A DNA stretch of 64,000 nt, taken from positions 310,001 to 374,000 of the forward strand of contig NZ_JAUSRH010000001.1 of NCBI RefSeq assembly GCF_030811715.1. Direction: 5' to 3'. Below, one piece after another: positions 1 to 10,000 of the stretch. Origin of the DNA: Sinomonas atrocyanea (lineage in GTDB: Bacteria; Actinomycetota; Actinomycetes; Actinomycetales; Micrococcaceae). Each line of letters opens with the position of its first letter. Positions within the stretch are counted from its first letter, which is position 1. The position numbers and the translations under genes are program-made. The notes under the pieces are model-generated. The model was given only the letters and a program-made list of their open reading frames with translations. It made no database searches and was not told where the DNA came from.

Positions 1-657
1 GCAGCTCCCCGACGGGCACCCCAGCCCCCCGCACCCGCATCCCGGCCTCAGGCACCCGCTGCCGCACGCGGCGCTGCTGCACCAAGCGCCGCCGCACGCG
101 GCGCCGCACCCAGCACTGCCGCCCCCAGCCAGGAGCCGCAAGGACCGCGGCAGCCGACACCTGGCGAAGCCCCGAAGGATCCCTGGGCCTACGCCCGGGA
201 GAGCACCCCCGGCGTCTGGACCATCGGCACCGAACCGAACACCCGCTCCGGGGACGACACCGCGGGAGCCGGCCCGGCGCCGTCGTCCGCATCGGGCGAG
301 GCGGCGGCGCCCCAGCTTCAGGGCGGCACCCGCCCGGCCCAGGCGGTCACCGCGGTCGCCGCCCAGCCGGCCTACGAGCCCGCCGCAGCCCAACCGCCCC
401 AGCGCGGCCCGTCCGGCCAGCCGGAGGCAGGCCGGAAGCTGAGCATGTACGAGCGGCTCAGCCGCAAGGCCGCAGCGGAACAGGCCCAGCCCCAGCCCCA
501 GCAGGCGCCGCGGGCGTATGTCGAGGACGTCGCGAGCGCGGACGACGAGACGATCGAGCACTCCGCCTTGTTCGGGCGCGCGGCCGTCGAGCGGATCCTC
601 GGCGGAAAGCTCATCGAGGAGCGGGGCCTGGACGGGACTGTCATTCCCCCGCGGTAG
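1..657 (+). CDS. dnaX: DNA polymerase III subunit gamma/tau, C-terminal part
   Basis: The frame is open from base 1 to the TAG at 655-657, giving the last 218 residues of a protein that begins before the window. The first part is an Ala/Pro/Gln-rich low-complexity linker. It ends in a conserved charged tail (MYERLSRKAAAEQ, then SALFGRAAVERILGGKLIEE), which is the usual end of actinobacterial DnaX. Tau/gamma load the beta clamp and tether the polymerase cores. The ATPase part is outside the window. The position just upstream of recR is the standard dnaX-recR order and supports the call. The stop codon lies inside the probable -10 box of recR. Confidence 0.88.
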   Translation, partial: AAPRRAPQPPAPASRPQAPAAARGAAAPSAAARGAAPSTAAPSQEPQGPRQPTPGEAPKDPWAYARESTPGVWTIGTEPNTRSGDDTAGAGPAPSSASGEAAAPQLQGGTRPAQAVTAVAAQPAYEPAAAQPPQRGPSGQPEAGRKLSMYERLSRKAAAEQAQPQPQQAPRAYVEDVASADDETIEHSALFGRAAVERILGGKLIEERGLDGTVIPPR

Positions 658-660
658 CGT
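655..660 (+). promoter_or_regulatory. Probable -10 box of recR (leaderless)
   Basis: TAGCGT is followed by six bases and then the GTG start at 667, so transcription would begin at the start codon. The box overlaps the dnaX stop codon. Confidence 0.45.
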
Positions 661-666
661 AGTGGG

Positions 667-1266
667 GTGTATGAAGGCGCAGTCCAAGACCTGATCGACG
701 AGCTCGGCAGGCTCCCCGGTATCGGCCCCAAGTCGGCCCAGCGGCTCGCCTTCCACATCCTCGAGGCCGACGCAGAGGACATGAAGCGCCTCGCCGCGGC
801 GATCGTGGGCGTCAAGGAGCGCGTGAAGTTCTGCCAGATCTGCGGCAACGTCTCGGAGCAGGACACGTGCGCGATCTGCCGCGACCCCCGCCGGGACCCG
901 AGCGTGATCTGCGTGGTGGAGGAGTCGAAGGATGTGCTCGCGGTCGAGCGGACGCGGGCCTACCGCGGCAGGTACCACGTGCTGGGCGGCGCCATCAATC
1001 CGATCGCAGGGATCGGCCCGGACCAGCTGCGCATCCGCGAGCTGCTCACGCGGCTCAACGACGAGCAGGTCACCGAGATCATCCTGGCCACGAACCCGAA
1101 CCTCGAGGGCGAGGCCACCTCGACGTACTTGGCGCGCATGCTCAAGTCCATCGGGGTCAAGGTCACCCGCCTCGCGTCCGGGCTCCCCGTGGGCGGCGAC
1201 CTCGAGTACGCCGACGAGGTCACGCTGGGCCGGGCCTTCGAGGGCCGGCGCAGCGCTATCGGCTGA
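667..1266 (+). CDS. recR: Recombination mediator protein RecR
   Basis: A 199-residue protein of the normal RecR length, acting with RecF/RecO to load RecA at gaps. The N-terminal helix-hairpin-helix ([18 protein letters not shown], residues 13-30) is followed by a C4 zinc finger at Cys56, Cys59, Cys68 and Cys71. A Toprim domain opens with ICVVEE near residue 81. It starts nine bases after dnaX at a GTG. No Shine-Dalgarno is visible, but a TAGCGT box lies six bases upstream, which favours a leaderless message. The next in-frame ATG is at residue 39, inside the conserved region, so the GTG start is preferred. Confidence 0.95.
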   Translation: MYEGAVQDLIDELGRLPGIGPKSAQRLAFHILEADAEDMKRLAAAIVGVKERVKFCQICGNVSEQDTCAICRDPRRDPSVICVVEESKDVLAVERTRAYRGRYHVLGGAINPIAGIGPDQLRIRELLTRLNDEQVTEIILATNPNLEGEATSTYLARMLKSIGVKVTRLASGLPVGGDLEYADEVTLGRAFEGRRSAIG

Positions 1267-1343
1267 CGGAAGGGCATAGTAGCGCACCTGCGCTTCATGA
1301 CAGATTGTTAAGCGCCGGCCGCGGGCGGGCGCATGCTGGATCC

Positions 1344-2369
1344 ATGAGCACTGCACGCACGTCCATCCCGGTCCTCGACCTCTCGACCGCGAGGGGCGCC
1401 GACGGCGGATTCACCCCCGAGTTCCTCGACGCGCTGCGCGACGCGACCCACAGCGTCGGCTTCTTCCAGATCGTCGGATACGGGGGCCGGCCGGGGCAGG
1501 ACCAGGAGCTCCTCGACACGGTCGCCGAGTTCTTCCGCCTGCCCCTCGAGGAGCGCCTCGCCCTCGACAACCGCAACTCCGCCCAGTTCCGCGGGTACAC
1601 GCGCCTGGGCACCGAGGTGACGCGCGGCCGGGCGGACGCCCGTGAGCAGATCGACTACGGCCCCGAGCGCGCACCGCTCGAGCACGTCCCCGCAGACCAG
1701 CCCTACCTGCGCCTCCAGGGGCCGAACCAGTGGCCCGCAGCATTCCCCGCGCTCGAGAAGGCCGCGATGGACTGGGCCGAGCTCATGTCCGCGGTCGGCG
1801 CCGAGCTCCTCTCCGCCATCTCCGTCTCGCTCGGGCTGCCCGAGGACCACTTCGCCGAGCCCTTCGCCGGGACGCCGGCATGGATGGGCAAGCTCGTGCA
1901 CTACGTCGGCACCGGCGTGGTCCCCGAGGCGGGCCAGCAGGGCGTGGGCCTCCACGCCGACTACGGCTTCGTCACCCTGCTGCTGCAGGACCAGGTCGGC
2001 GGCCTCGAGGTCCAGCCGTACGGGCAGGAGGAGTGGATCGACGTCCCGCCGACTCCGGGCGCGCTCGTCGTGAACCTCGGCGAGATGCTCGAGGTCGCCA
2101 CCGACGGCTACCTCATGGCCACGATCCACCGCGTCACCGCCCCGCCCGCGGGCGTGGACCGCTACTCCGTGCCGTTCTTCTGGTCCCCCCGCCTGGACGC
2201 CGTCATCGACAGGGTGGAGCTGCCCGCGGACCTTGCCGTCCAGGCCCGCGGGGTTTCCGAGGACCCCGACAATCCGATGCTCTCCTCCTACGGCGAGAAC
2301 GTCCTCAAGGGGTGGCTGCGCGCCCATCCGCAGACGGCGCGGATCCACTATCCCGAGCTCGTGGGCTAG
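1344..2369 (+). CDS. Isopenicillin N synthase family 2-oxoglutarate/Fe(II) dioxygenase
   Basis: A 341-residue non-haem iron oxygenase. The DIOX_N region fills the N-terminal third, and the jelly-roll 2OG-FeII domain carries the metal triad His204, Asp206 (LHADYG) and His262 (IHRV), with Arg273-x-Ser275 for the 2-oxoglutarate carboxylate. The length and motifs match uncharacterised actinobacterial homologues rather than true penicillin synthases, and no beta-lactam genes are nearby, so the substrate is unknown. The frame stays open upstream to 867, but that part is a shadow of recR. The ATG at 1344 begins the recognisable protein (MSTARTSIPVLDLS). It has no strong ribosome site and a CATGCT box six bases upstream. 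Confidence 0.88.
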   Translation: MSTARTSIPVLDLSTARGADGGFTPEFLDALRDATHSVGFFQIVGYGGRPGQDQELLDTVAEFFRLPLEERLALDNRNSAQFRGYTRLGTEVTRGRADAREQIDYGPERAPLEHVPADQPYLRLQGPNQWPAAFPALEKAAMDWAELMSAVGAELLSAISVSLGLPEDHFAEPFAGTPAWMGKLVHYVGTGVVPEAGQQGVGLHADYGFVTLLLQDQVGGLEVQPYGQEEWIDVPPTPGALVVNLGEMLEVATDGYLMATIHRVTAPPAGVDRYSVPFFWSPRLDAVIDRVELPADLAVQARGVSEDPDNPMLSSYGENVLKGWLRAHPQTARIHYPELVG

Positions 2370-2453
2370 CGGTCACAATTCACCCGGGTCTGGGACCGAA
2401 GCGTAAACTGGCTGGGAACCCTGAAGTGTCTAGCCCCCTGTGAGTGTGCCTGC

Positions 2454-3767
<1,314 letters not shown>

Positions 3768-3816
3768 GCGCCGCGGCGGCGCCGCCACGGTGGTCGGGCC
3801 CAGCCGAAACCTGAGC

Positions 3817-3864
3817 ACGACGACGGCCGGCACCTTCCGCGCGGAAGGTGCCGGCCGTCGTCGT
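3817..3864. terminator. Bidirectional terminator hairpin after lysC
   Basis: A perfect 24-bp-per-arm palindrome centred at 3840/3841, with apex CCTTCCGC|GCGGAAGG. It lies 50 bases after the lysC stop and 26 bases from the end of the convergent gene at 3890. There is no U tract on either side. Hairpins of the same design recur at 59479 and 61164. Confidence 0.8.
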
Positions 3865-3889
3865 CCTCGCCCTATGCCGTAGGCGGGAC

Positions 3890-4120
3890 TCAGTGGTGGG
3901 TCATCGGGGGCTTCTCGTCCTTGCGGACTGCGTAGTGGTGTCCCTCGGAGTCGGTCTCGACGTCGAACGTGCGCAGCTCCGACTCGGAGGCCTGCTCGAA
4001 GTCGTCGTGCTTGTGGACCACCGGCGCACCGATGTCGCTGTGCGATGCGGGCCCCCAGACCGCGGCGGCGCGATCTGTGAGGTGCGTGAACGCGTGGAGC
4101 ACCTTGTGCGAGTGGGGCAT
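3890..4120 (-). CDS. Small hypothetical protein (76 aa)
   Basis: A His/Asp-rich 76-residue protein (starts MPHSHKVLHAFTHL, ends PPMTHH) with no signal peptide or membrane segment. It is convergent with lysC, sharing the hairpin terminator. A purine-rich stretch lies upstream of the ATG (ggaagggggtgatacg), with GGGGG about 8 bases before the start. The family is not recognised; the middle part (FDVETDSEGHHYAV) resembles short actinobacterial proteins that end in a similar beta-hairpin. No function can be given. Confidence 0.6.
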   Translation of the reverse strand: MPHSHKVLHAFTHLTDRAAAVWGPASHSDIGAPVVHKHDDFEQASESELRTFDVETDSEGHHYAVRKDEKPPMTHH

Positions 4121-4178
4121 CTCGTATCACCCCCTTCCGGTACGGGCATTGTACGCCCGGGGGTCACCGAGGGAAGGG

Positions 4179-4403
4179 TCAGCGCAGCGACTGGTCCCCC
4201 GGGTCCTTCGGGACCACGTAGGTGCTGCCGTCGGGGCGCGTGACGGTCTCGAACTGCTGCGCCTCGGCCTCGCGCTGCAGCAGGAGGCTCTTGTTCGCCT
4301 CGGTCATCTCGTGGGTGGCCGAGCTGCGGTTCGCGGGACCGAAGAAGAAGCGCAGCTTCCCCGTGGCCCGCATGAACCTCTGGGCGAAGTTCTCCTCCGA
4401 CAT
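4179..4403 (-). CDS. Small hypothetical protein (74 aa)
   Basis: A 74-residue protein beginning MSEENFAQRFMRATGKLRF, with a predicted helix rich in Glu/Gln in the middle and ending in a short motif (VTRPDGSTYVVPKDP) of the kind seen in many small actinobacterial proteins. A good AAGGAAGGA ribosome site precedes the ATG. It is divergent from the MarR regulator at 4480, with 76 bases between, so the operator there could control both genes. The function is unknown; a regulatory link to the neighbour is an inference. Confidence 0.65.
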   Translation of the reverse strand: MSEENFAQRFMRATGKLRFFFGPANRSSATHEMTEANKSLLLQREAEAQQFETVTRPDGSTYVVPKDPGDQSLR

Positions 4404-4449
4404 GGCGTCCTTCCTTCCTCACACGGAACATTCAGATAGTACACTCATC

Positions 4450-4463
4450 ATTAGTGGGCTAAT
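4450..4463. promoter_or_regulatory. Candidate operator of the MarR/OhrR regulator
   Basis: ATTAG-TGGG-CTAAT is a perfect inverted repeat 17 bases before the marR-type start and between two divergent genes, the usual position for autoregulation by this family. Confidence 0.5.
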
Positions 4464-4479
4464 CAATCGAAGGGCTGGT

Positions 4480-4935
4480 ATGAACGACGACGACCTCCTC
4501 CTCGAGCGGCAGCTCTGCTTCGCGCTCAGTGTGGCAAGCCGGAGCGTGGTGGCCTCCTACCGGCCCGTGCTCGAGAAGCTCGGCCTGACCCACCCCCAGT
4601 ACCTTGTGATGCTGGCCCTCTGGGAGCGCTCGCCGCGCACGGCAAAGGAGATCAGCGAGGCCCTCCTCCTCGAGCCCGCCACCGTCACCCCGCTGCTCAG
4701 GCGACTCGAGGACGCGGGCCTGCTCACGCGGGCACGGCAGCACGGCAACGAGCGCGCTCTCGACGTCGCCCTGACGCCCAAGGGCCGCGCCCTGCGCGCT
4801 CAGGCCCTCGCCGTGCCGACCACGATGATGGCCCGGCTCGGCATCAGCCGCGAGGAGGCAGCCGAGCTCCATGGGTCGATGATGCGCCTCATCGCCGCCG
4901 CCCAGGCCAGCCGCGAGGCCGACGCCCCTGCCTGA
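4480..4935 (+). CDS. MarR/OhrR-family transcriptional regulator
   Basis: A 151-residue winged-helix regulator. The N-terminal segment ERQLCFALSVASR has the lone Cys and surroundings of organic-peroxide sensors of the OhrR type. The HTH (TAKEISEALLLEPATVTPLLRRLE) and wing (GNERALDVALTPKG) follow. The reading frame extends upstream to 4222, but the ATG at 4480 is chosen for its AAGGG site and because it matches the family N-terminus. A palindrome ATTAGTGGGCTAAT sits just upstream. No ohr peroxidase gene is adjacent, so the target is unknown. The divergent small gene at 4403 is the nearest candidate. Confidence 0.9.
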   Translation: MNDDDLLLERQLCFALSVASRSVVASYRPVLEKLGLTHPQYLVMLALWERSPRTAKEISEALLLEPATVTPLLRRLEDAGLLTRARQHGNERALDVALTPKGRALRAQALAVPTTMMARLGISREEAAELHGSMMRLIAAAQASREADAPA

Positions 4936-4968
4936 CCCCCCGTCCCAACCCCACGCCCCCGCCCTCCA

Positions 4969-5114
4969 GGTGAGGGGTCACCTCCGCACCGTTGAGGAGC
5001 CACCTCCGCACCGGTGAGGGGTCACCTCCGCACCGGTGAGGGGTCACCTCCGCACCGTTGAGGAGCCACCTCCGCACCGTTGAGGAGCCACCTCCGCACC
5101 GTTGAGGAGCCACC
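4969..5114. repeat. Tandem array of 22-bp intergenic repeats (locus 1)
   Basis: Six full 22-bp units plus a partial seventh, in the order variant b, a, b, b, a, a, a. Variant a has core TTGAGGAGCCACCTCC and variant b GTGAGGGGTCACCTCC; both end CGCACC. All units have one orientation. The array fills the space between the marR-type gene and the lipoprotein gene. There are no unique spacers, so it is not CRISPR. Confidence 0.9.
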
Positions 5115-5163
5115 GAAGCGCCGAGCCGTGGGACAGTGGAGGCAACGCGGTCGGAGGGAAGCC

Positions 5164-5694
5164 ATGCGGTTCATCGGTCATCTCGTGGTCCCGGCAATGC
5201 TCGGGCTCGCTGCCACAACCTTGCTCCTCGCCGCCTGCTCCACGGGGCCACAGCGCCCGTCGGGAGCCAGCCCTTCGGAGCCGTCGGCGACGTCGGCGCC
5301 CTCGGCTGGCCCGTCGGGCTCAGCGCCATCCAGCGCCGCCGGCCGCACCCCGGGTGCGATGACGGCGGAACTGCAGGTCGTCGTCGTGCGCTCCCCCGGA
5401 GAGCCCGAACAGCGGTGGACGCTTCGCTGCTCCGGCGCCGAGGTGCTCCCGGGAAGCACCCATCCCACCGGGGCCGCGGCCTGCGCCCTCATCGCTGCCC
5501 GCCCCGAGGTCCTCTCGCCGCCGCCCAAGGACCAGCTGTGTACCCAGCAATATGGCGGCCCCGAGGTGGCCACGGTGACGGGAACGGTGAAGGGGACGCC
5601 AGTGGACCGGCGCTTCAGCCGTACCGATGGCTGCGGCATCTCGGCCTGGAGGATCGCGACTCCGCTGCTCGGAGCGCCCGGCGGCGCGGTCTAG
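5164..5694 (+). CDS. Lipoprotein with subtilisin-inhibitor-like (SSI) domain
   Basis: A 176-residue secreted lipoprotein. The signal peptide (residues 1-24) ends in the lipobox LLAAC with Cys25 as the lipidation site. A Ser/Pro/Ala-rich linker follows to about residue 60. The rest has the four-cysteine pattern and wording of Streptomyces subtilisin inhibitor proteins: WTLRC, THPTGAAACALI, DQLC and RTDGC. SSI proteins bind secreted subtilisin-like proteases. The secreted S8 protease 1.4 kb downstream is a possible partner, though not in the same operon. The ATG at 5164 follows GGAGGGAAGCC; the upstream frame extension runs into the repeat array and is not coding. Confidence 0.75.
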   Translation: MRFIGHLVVPAMLGLAATTLLLAACSTGPQRPSGASPSEPSATSAPSAGPSGSAPSSAAGRTPGAMTAELQVVVVRSPGEPEQRWTLRCSGAEVLPGSTHPTGAAACALIAARPEVLSPPPKDQLCTQQYGGPEVATVTGTVKGTPVDRRFSRTDGCGISAWRIATPLLGAPGGAV

Positions 5695-5832
5695 CCCCGT
5701 CCCTTCCTGCCCACGGTGGAAGGACGCCCGGCGAGCCGGAGCGGGACACGCCGCCCGGAAGCCGCTCGGCCCGGCCAAACCGGTCAGGAACGGACACCGT
5801 CAGCCCGAGGTGCGGGCCGCGGTCGCTCGGGG

Positions 5833-5838
5833 GATAAT
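5833..5838 (+). promoter_or_regulatory. -10 box of the gene at 5845 (leaderless)
   Basis: GATAAT, then six bases, then ATG. No ribosome site is present. Confidence 0.6.
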
Positions 5839-5844
5839 TGACCG

Positions 5845-6792
5845 ATGCCCTCCCCAGCTCCTCGCCCCGTCGCGTCCGTGCGCGCCGCCCTGGCGCAGGA
5901 CGAGTGGCTCCCGCGCGCCCGGGCCCACTCCACTCGGGCAGCACGGTTCGCCGAGCCGTTCGTCGCCCGGCGCAATGCGCGCGAGAAGCACCCCATCGAG
6001 GACTTCCTCTTCACGTACTACACCCACAAACCCGGACAGCTCGGCCGCTGGCACCCGGGCGCCGGGATCGCACTGGTGGGCGACGCCGCGCGGGAACGCC
6101 TGGGCTGGAAGCACTACCGTGCCCTCACCCATGACGAGCGCGCGGCGGCAGGCCTTGCGGAAGAGGACACGGCCGTGGTGCTCGACCTGTCCGCCTACGC
6201 CGCCGAGCGGGAGGAGACGATCCGGTTCTGCGGGGTCATCCTGCGCGGGACCGCGGCGAGGCCCGCACAGTTCGGATGCTTCGGACTGCACGAGTGGGCC
6301 ATGGCGTACCGGAGCGAGAAGTTCGGGATCCGGCACGAGTACCTCCCGCTGCGGCTCGGGGCGGAGGGGACAGATCGGGTCGTCGAGGAGCACCGCATCC
6401 GCTGCACGCACTTCGACGCGTTCCGCTTCTACTCCCCGGACGCAGTGCCGCTCAATGAGCTCCAGCCCACCCGCGCCGCGCAGCGGGACCTCGAGCAGCC
6501 CGGGTGCCTCCACGCCAATATGGACCTCTACAAGTGGGCGTACAAGCTCGGCCCCGCCGTCCCGGGCGAGCTGCTGATGGACTGCTTCGAGCTCGCCTGG
6601 CGCGTGCGGACCATGGACATGCAGGCCTCCCCCTACGACCTCTCGGACTGGGGCTTCGAGCCCATCCCCATCGAGACGCCGGCCGGGAAGGCCGCGTATG
6701 TCGAGGCCCAGCGCGGGTTCGCCTCAGAGGCGTCGGCGCTGCGGGAGCGGCTCACCGCTGCGCTCGCACCCCTGGAAGCCGTCCTCGCCTGA
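5845..6792 (+). CDS. Conserved actinobacterial protein, often annotated 3-methyladenine DNA glycosylase
   Basis: A 315-residue soluble protein. From memory it matches a family widespread in Actinobacteria that is commonly labelled 3-methyladenine DNA glycosylase. I see no helix-hairpin-helix-GPD or other known glycosylase motif, so the enzymatic label is doubtful. Conserved-looking stretches are HPIEDFLFTYYTHKPGQL, FGCFGLHEWAMAY, CTHFDAFRFYSP and the C-terminal NMDLYKWAYKLGP, which is followed by MDCFELAWRVRTMDMQ. These are rich in Asp, His and aromatic residues, as in an active site. A GATAAT box six bases before the ATG indicates a leaderless transcript and fixes the start. Confidence 0.75.
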   Translation: MPSPAPRPVASVRAALAQDEWLPRARAHSTRAARFAEPFVARRNAREKHPIEDFLFTYYTHKPGQLGRWHPGAGIALVGDAARERLGWKHYRALTHDERAAAGLAEEDTAVVLDLSAYAAEREETIRFCGVILRGTAARPAQFGCFGLHEWAMAYRSEKFGIRHEYLPLRLGAEGTDRVVEEHRIRCTHFDAFRFYSPDAVPLNELQPTRAAQRDLEQPGCLHANMDLYKWAYKLGPAVPGELLMDCFELAWRVRTMDMQASPYDLSDWGFEPIPIETPAGKAAYVEAQRGFASEASALRERLTAALAPLEAVLA

Positions 6793-6827
6793 GGCGGCCC
6801 GGGATTGCACGGTCGCACGGCGGCCGC

Positions 6828-6938
6828 GTTGGAGCTGGCTCCTCACACGGCGGACGTGGCTCCTCAACACGGCGGAGGTGACCCCTCAACACGGCGGAGG
6901 TGACCCCTCAACGCGGCGGAGGTGGCTCCTCAACGCGC
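6828..6938. repeat. 22-bp intergenic repeat array (locus 2)
   Basis: Five units in the reverse orientation to locus 1 (core GGAGGTGACCCCTCAAC, with GGAGGTGGCTCCTCAAC variants), period 22 bp. It lies between two convergent genes, just before the protease terminator hairpin. Confidence 0.88.
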
Positions 6939-6982
6939 ACTGCCCCGCAGCGTCCGTCTCGCGACGGCTGCTGCGGGGCAGT
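6939..6982. terminator. Terminator hairpin after the S8 protease gene
   Basis: Perfect 13-bp arms ACTGCCCCGCAGC / GCTGCGGGGCAGT with an 18-base loop, 57 bases past the end of the minus-strand protease gene. Confidence 0.7.
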
Positions 6983-7038
6983 CCTGGGTGCGGTGAGGTG
7001 GGCCGGGGCCCGAGCTGGCCGAGCCCCGGGTCAGCGGA

Positions 7039-10000
7039 TCACTGGCCCGGGACCCGGTCCGCGGTGGCCATCTTCGGGGCGCCGGCCGGAGCCGAGGCCG
7101 CCGCGCCGGAGCCGACCGTGAGATCGACCCAGCTTGTGATGCCGCTCGCGCCGAACGAGAGCCGTCCCATGTAGGCGCCGGCCGCGAGCCCGTTCCAGGA
7201 GAGGGTCTCCGTGGCCTGGGTGCCGTTCGCGGCCACGATCGGGTTCGGCGTCACGGTCGCGTTGCCGGCGTCGCCGGCCCACGCGGCCGCCTGGATCACC
7301 GCATCCGACGCACCGTTCCCGGGCGACGCGAAGAGGTTGGCGATGATGTAGTACGTGCCCGCGACCGGGTTGGGGATCTCGAGCGACTCGCTCGCGGACC
7401 CGGTGGCCGCGGTGAGCTGCTTGAGGCCGCCGGAGCCGTTGGGGGCGAGGACGTACATATCCCAGTCGGTCCTGCTGTCTGCGGCCTTGAGCACGAACCG
7501 CGCGGTCTTCTGGCCCGCGGGGACCGCGACCGAGACGAGCCCGTTGGACGCATCGTTGGCCGCGGCGACGGGCCCGGGCACCTTGTTGACGGCCTTCTGC
7601 GCGACGGGTGCGAGGCCCTCGAGGCCCACCGGGATCGGGCTGTTGGAGCCCGAGGTCACGGTGAACGTGCCGGAACCGGTACCCGTGGCCGAGGAGAAGC
7701 TGTAGGCCGGGTCGACCTTGGCCTCGACCGGCCGGACCGCGATCGGCGAGGTCACCGTGCGCGGGCCGACCCACGAGAGCGAGCCCGTGGTGAACGTGCC
7801 ATTGGGCGCGGAGACATTCTTGATCGTGATGGTGACCTCACGGGTCTGGCCCGCCTTGGCGAAGTTGAGCGCCTGCGGCTCGACGTGGAAGTCGATGCCG
7901 GGCAGGTTCACCTTGGGTCGGTACATCCCCGGAACAAGGGCGGTGATCTGCCGCTTGACCTGGACCTCGCCCACGAGCGAGCCGAGCGCGAAGGAGGGCA
8001 GGTTGACGTCCTTCGCCGCGATCGATCCGGCCTGCGGGGCACCGGTCGGGTAGCCCTGGCCGTTGAGGAACGCGAGCCAGTCCTTGGTGCCCGCGTTGTA
8101 GACGAGGCCCGGATCGGTGACCTTGGTGGTGTCCACGTGGCCGGCGCCGCCGTCGAACGGGTTGGTGTTCGGGGTGCCGTCCGCGTTGACGAGCGGATAC
8201 GCCGTGGTCATCATCGCGGACTTGACCATGGCCGGAGTCCACGTCGGGTTCTTGCTGAGCACGAGGGCGCCCACGCCCGCGATGTGCGGGGAGGCCATCG
8301 ACGTTCCCGACATGAAGCCGAACTGCTCGCCGTTGTTCGCGATCGGGGAGACGCCCGCGAGGACGTTCACGCCCGGGGCGGAGACATCCGGCTTGAGGAG
8401 GTCGCCGCCGGAGGCGAGCGAGGGCCCGCGCGAGGAGAACCCGGCGATCTGCGGCGCCGGGCTGGCCGGCTTGCCGGTGAGGTCTCCCTTGACGAGGCTC
8501 ACGGTCAGCGCCGGGTTCGCGGCGATCTTGGCCTTGAGCGCAGGGCCGTCGGGAGCGTTGACGTGGATGGTGGGAACCGAGTGGAGGTCGGAGTCCTCCG
8601 AGCTCGGGGTCAGGTTGACCAGGATCATGCCCACCCCGCCGGCCCGCTTGACCTCGGCGCTCTTGTCCACGCGGGCGTTGACGCCGCGGTCGCACACGAC
8701 GACCTTGCCGGAGGCCTTGGCCGGGTCGAGGGTGCCCGCCATGCAGAGGTTGGCGTCCTGCGCGCCGGCCACCGCGGCCTTCTCGGCCAGGACGGGCTGC
8801 TTGTCCTTGACCTCGCCGCTCATCACGGTCGCTCCTCGGTACTTGGAGCCGTCGGACACCACGACGGTGCCGACGAGGTCGCCCGGGAAGGTGCTGGCGG
8901 CGACGGAGGTCACCCACGGCGCGGCGTGGTTGACGGTCGAGGGGGTCGGCCCGGAGTTGCCGGCCGAGTTCGCGACGAAGATCCCGGCGGAGGCGGCGTT
9001 GAGGAACGCGAGTGCCACGGGGTCGGTGGTCGAGTCCGTGTTGCCTGAGATCGAGTAATTCAGGACGTCAACGCCGTCCTTGATCGCCGCATCGATGGCC
9101 GCGACCGAGGAGGAGGAGTAGCAGCCGCCCGTGTTGGGGTCGTCATCCTCCCAGCAGACCTTGTAGACGGCCACCTTGGCGGCCGGAGCGACCCCGGAGC
9201 TGACGCCGAAGTCGGTCCCGGAGATGCTCATGTGGACATCTGCGTTGCCCGCGGCGGTCGACGCCGTGTGCGTGCCGTGGGAGCCGACGTCCACCGGGGA
9301 GATGAGCTCCTCGGGGGCGCGGTGCTCCGGGGTCACGCTGGCCAGGAATGGATCGGCGAAGTACCGCGCCGAGAGGACCTTCGAGTTGCACGCGGACCCG
9401 TCGAACGCCGCACCGGTCCCCTGCCCGGGCTGGCATTCGCCCTTGAACGTCTGGCCGTCGCCCTTGAGCATGGCGATCGTGCCGTCGGTGTCGAGGTACG
9501 GGACCCCGACCTGCGGCGCGGCGCCGGGAGCGAGGGGCTTGACGGGGTCGCCCGTGAGGAACGGGTTGCTCGGGGTGTAGCCGGTGTCGATGACGCCGAC
9601 GACCGTGGCCTTGCCTGCGTTGGCCTTTCCCCCGAACTGCGTGGCCCAGGAGCCCTGCGGGCCGGTGAGCTTCATGAAGTCGTTGGAGGTGTAGTCGGGC
9701 GCGGACTGCACGTCCTTGGCGACGGTCAGGACCTTGGAGTCCTTGGCGAGGGAGGCGGCCTGCGCCCCGGTGAGGGTGGCGGTGAAGCCGTTGAGCGCCG
9801 TCGTGAACTGCTGCCCGACCTGCACTGCGTGCTTGCCGGCGACGTCGCGCTGCGCCTTGCGCAGGTGGGCGTCGTACGCCTTGACGTTCGGGGCGCCGGC
9901 GTCGACCTTGCGGCCCTTGCCCGGCTTGGTGGGCGCGTACCCGGGGGTTCCGCCGTCGTAGGCTGCGACGGCCTGCTCGGCGAGCACCACGATGTAGCGG

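Noticed and set aside
867-1343. N-terminal extension of the 2OG oxygenase frame
   Set aside because: Runs through recR in another frame with Arg/Pro/Ala-rich translation; the family starts at 1344.
1344-2369. Beta-lactam biosynthesis
   Set aside because: Only family resemblance to isopenicillin N synthase; no ACV synthetase or related genes, in a housekeeping context.
4969-5114. CRISPR-like tandem repeat
   Set aside because: Units are directly adjacent with a 22-bp period and no unique spacers; no cas genes are present.
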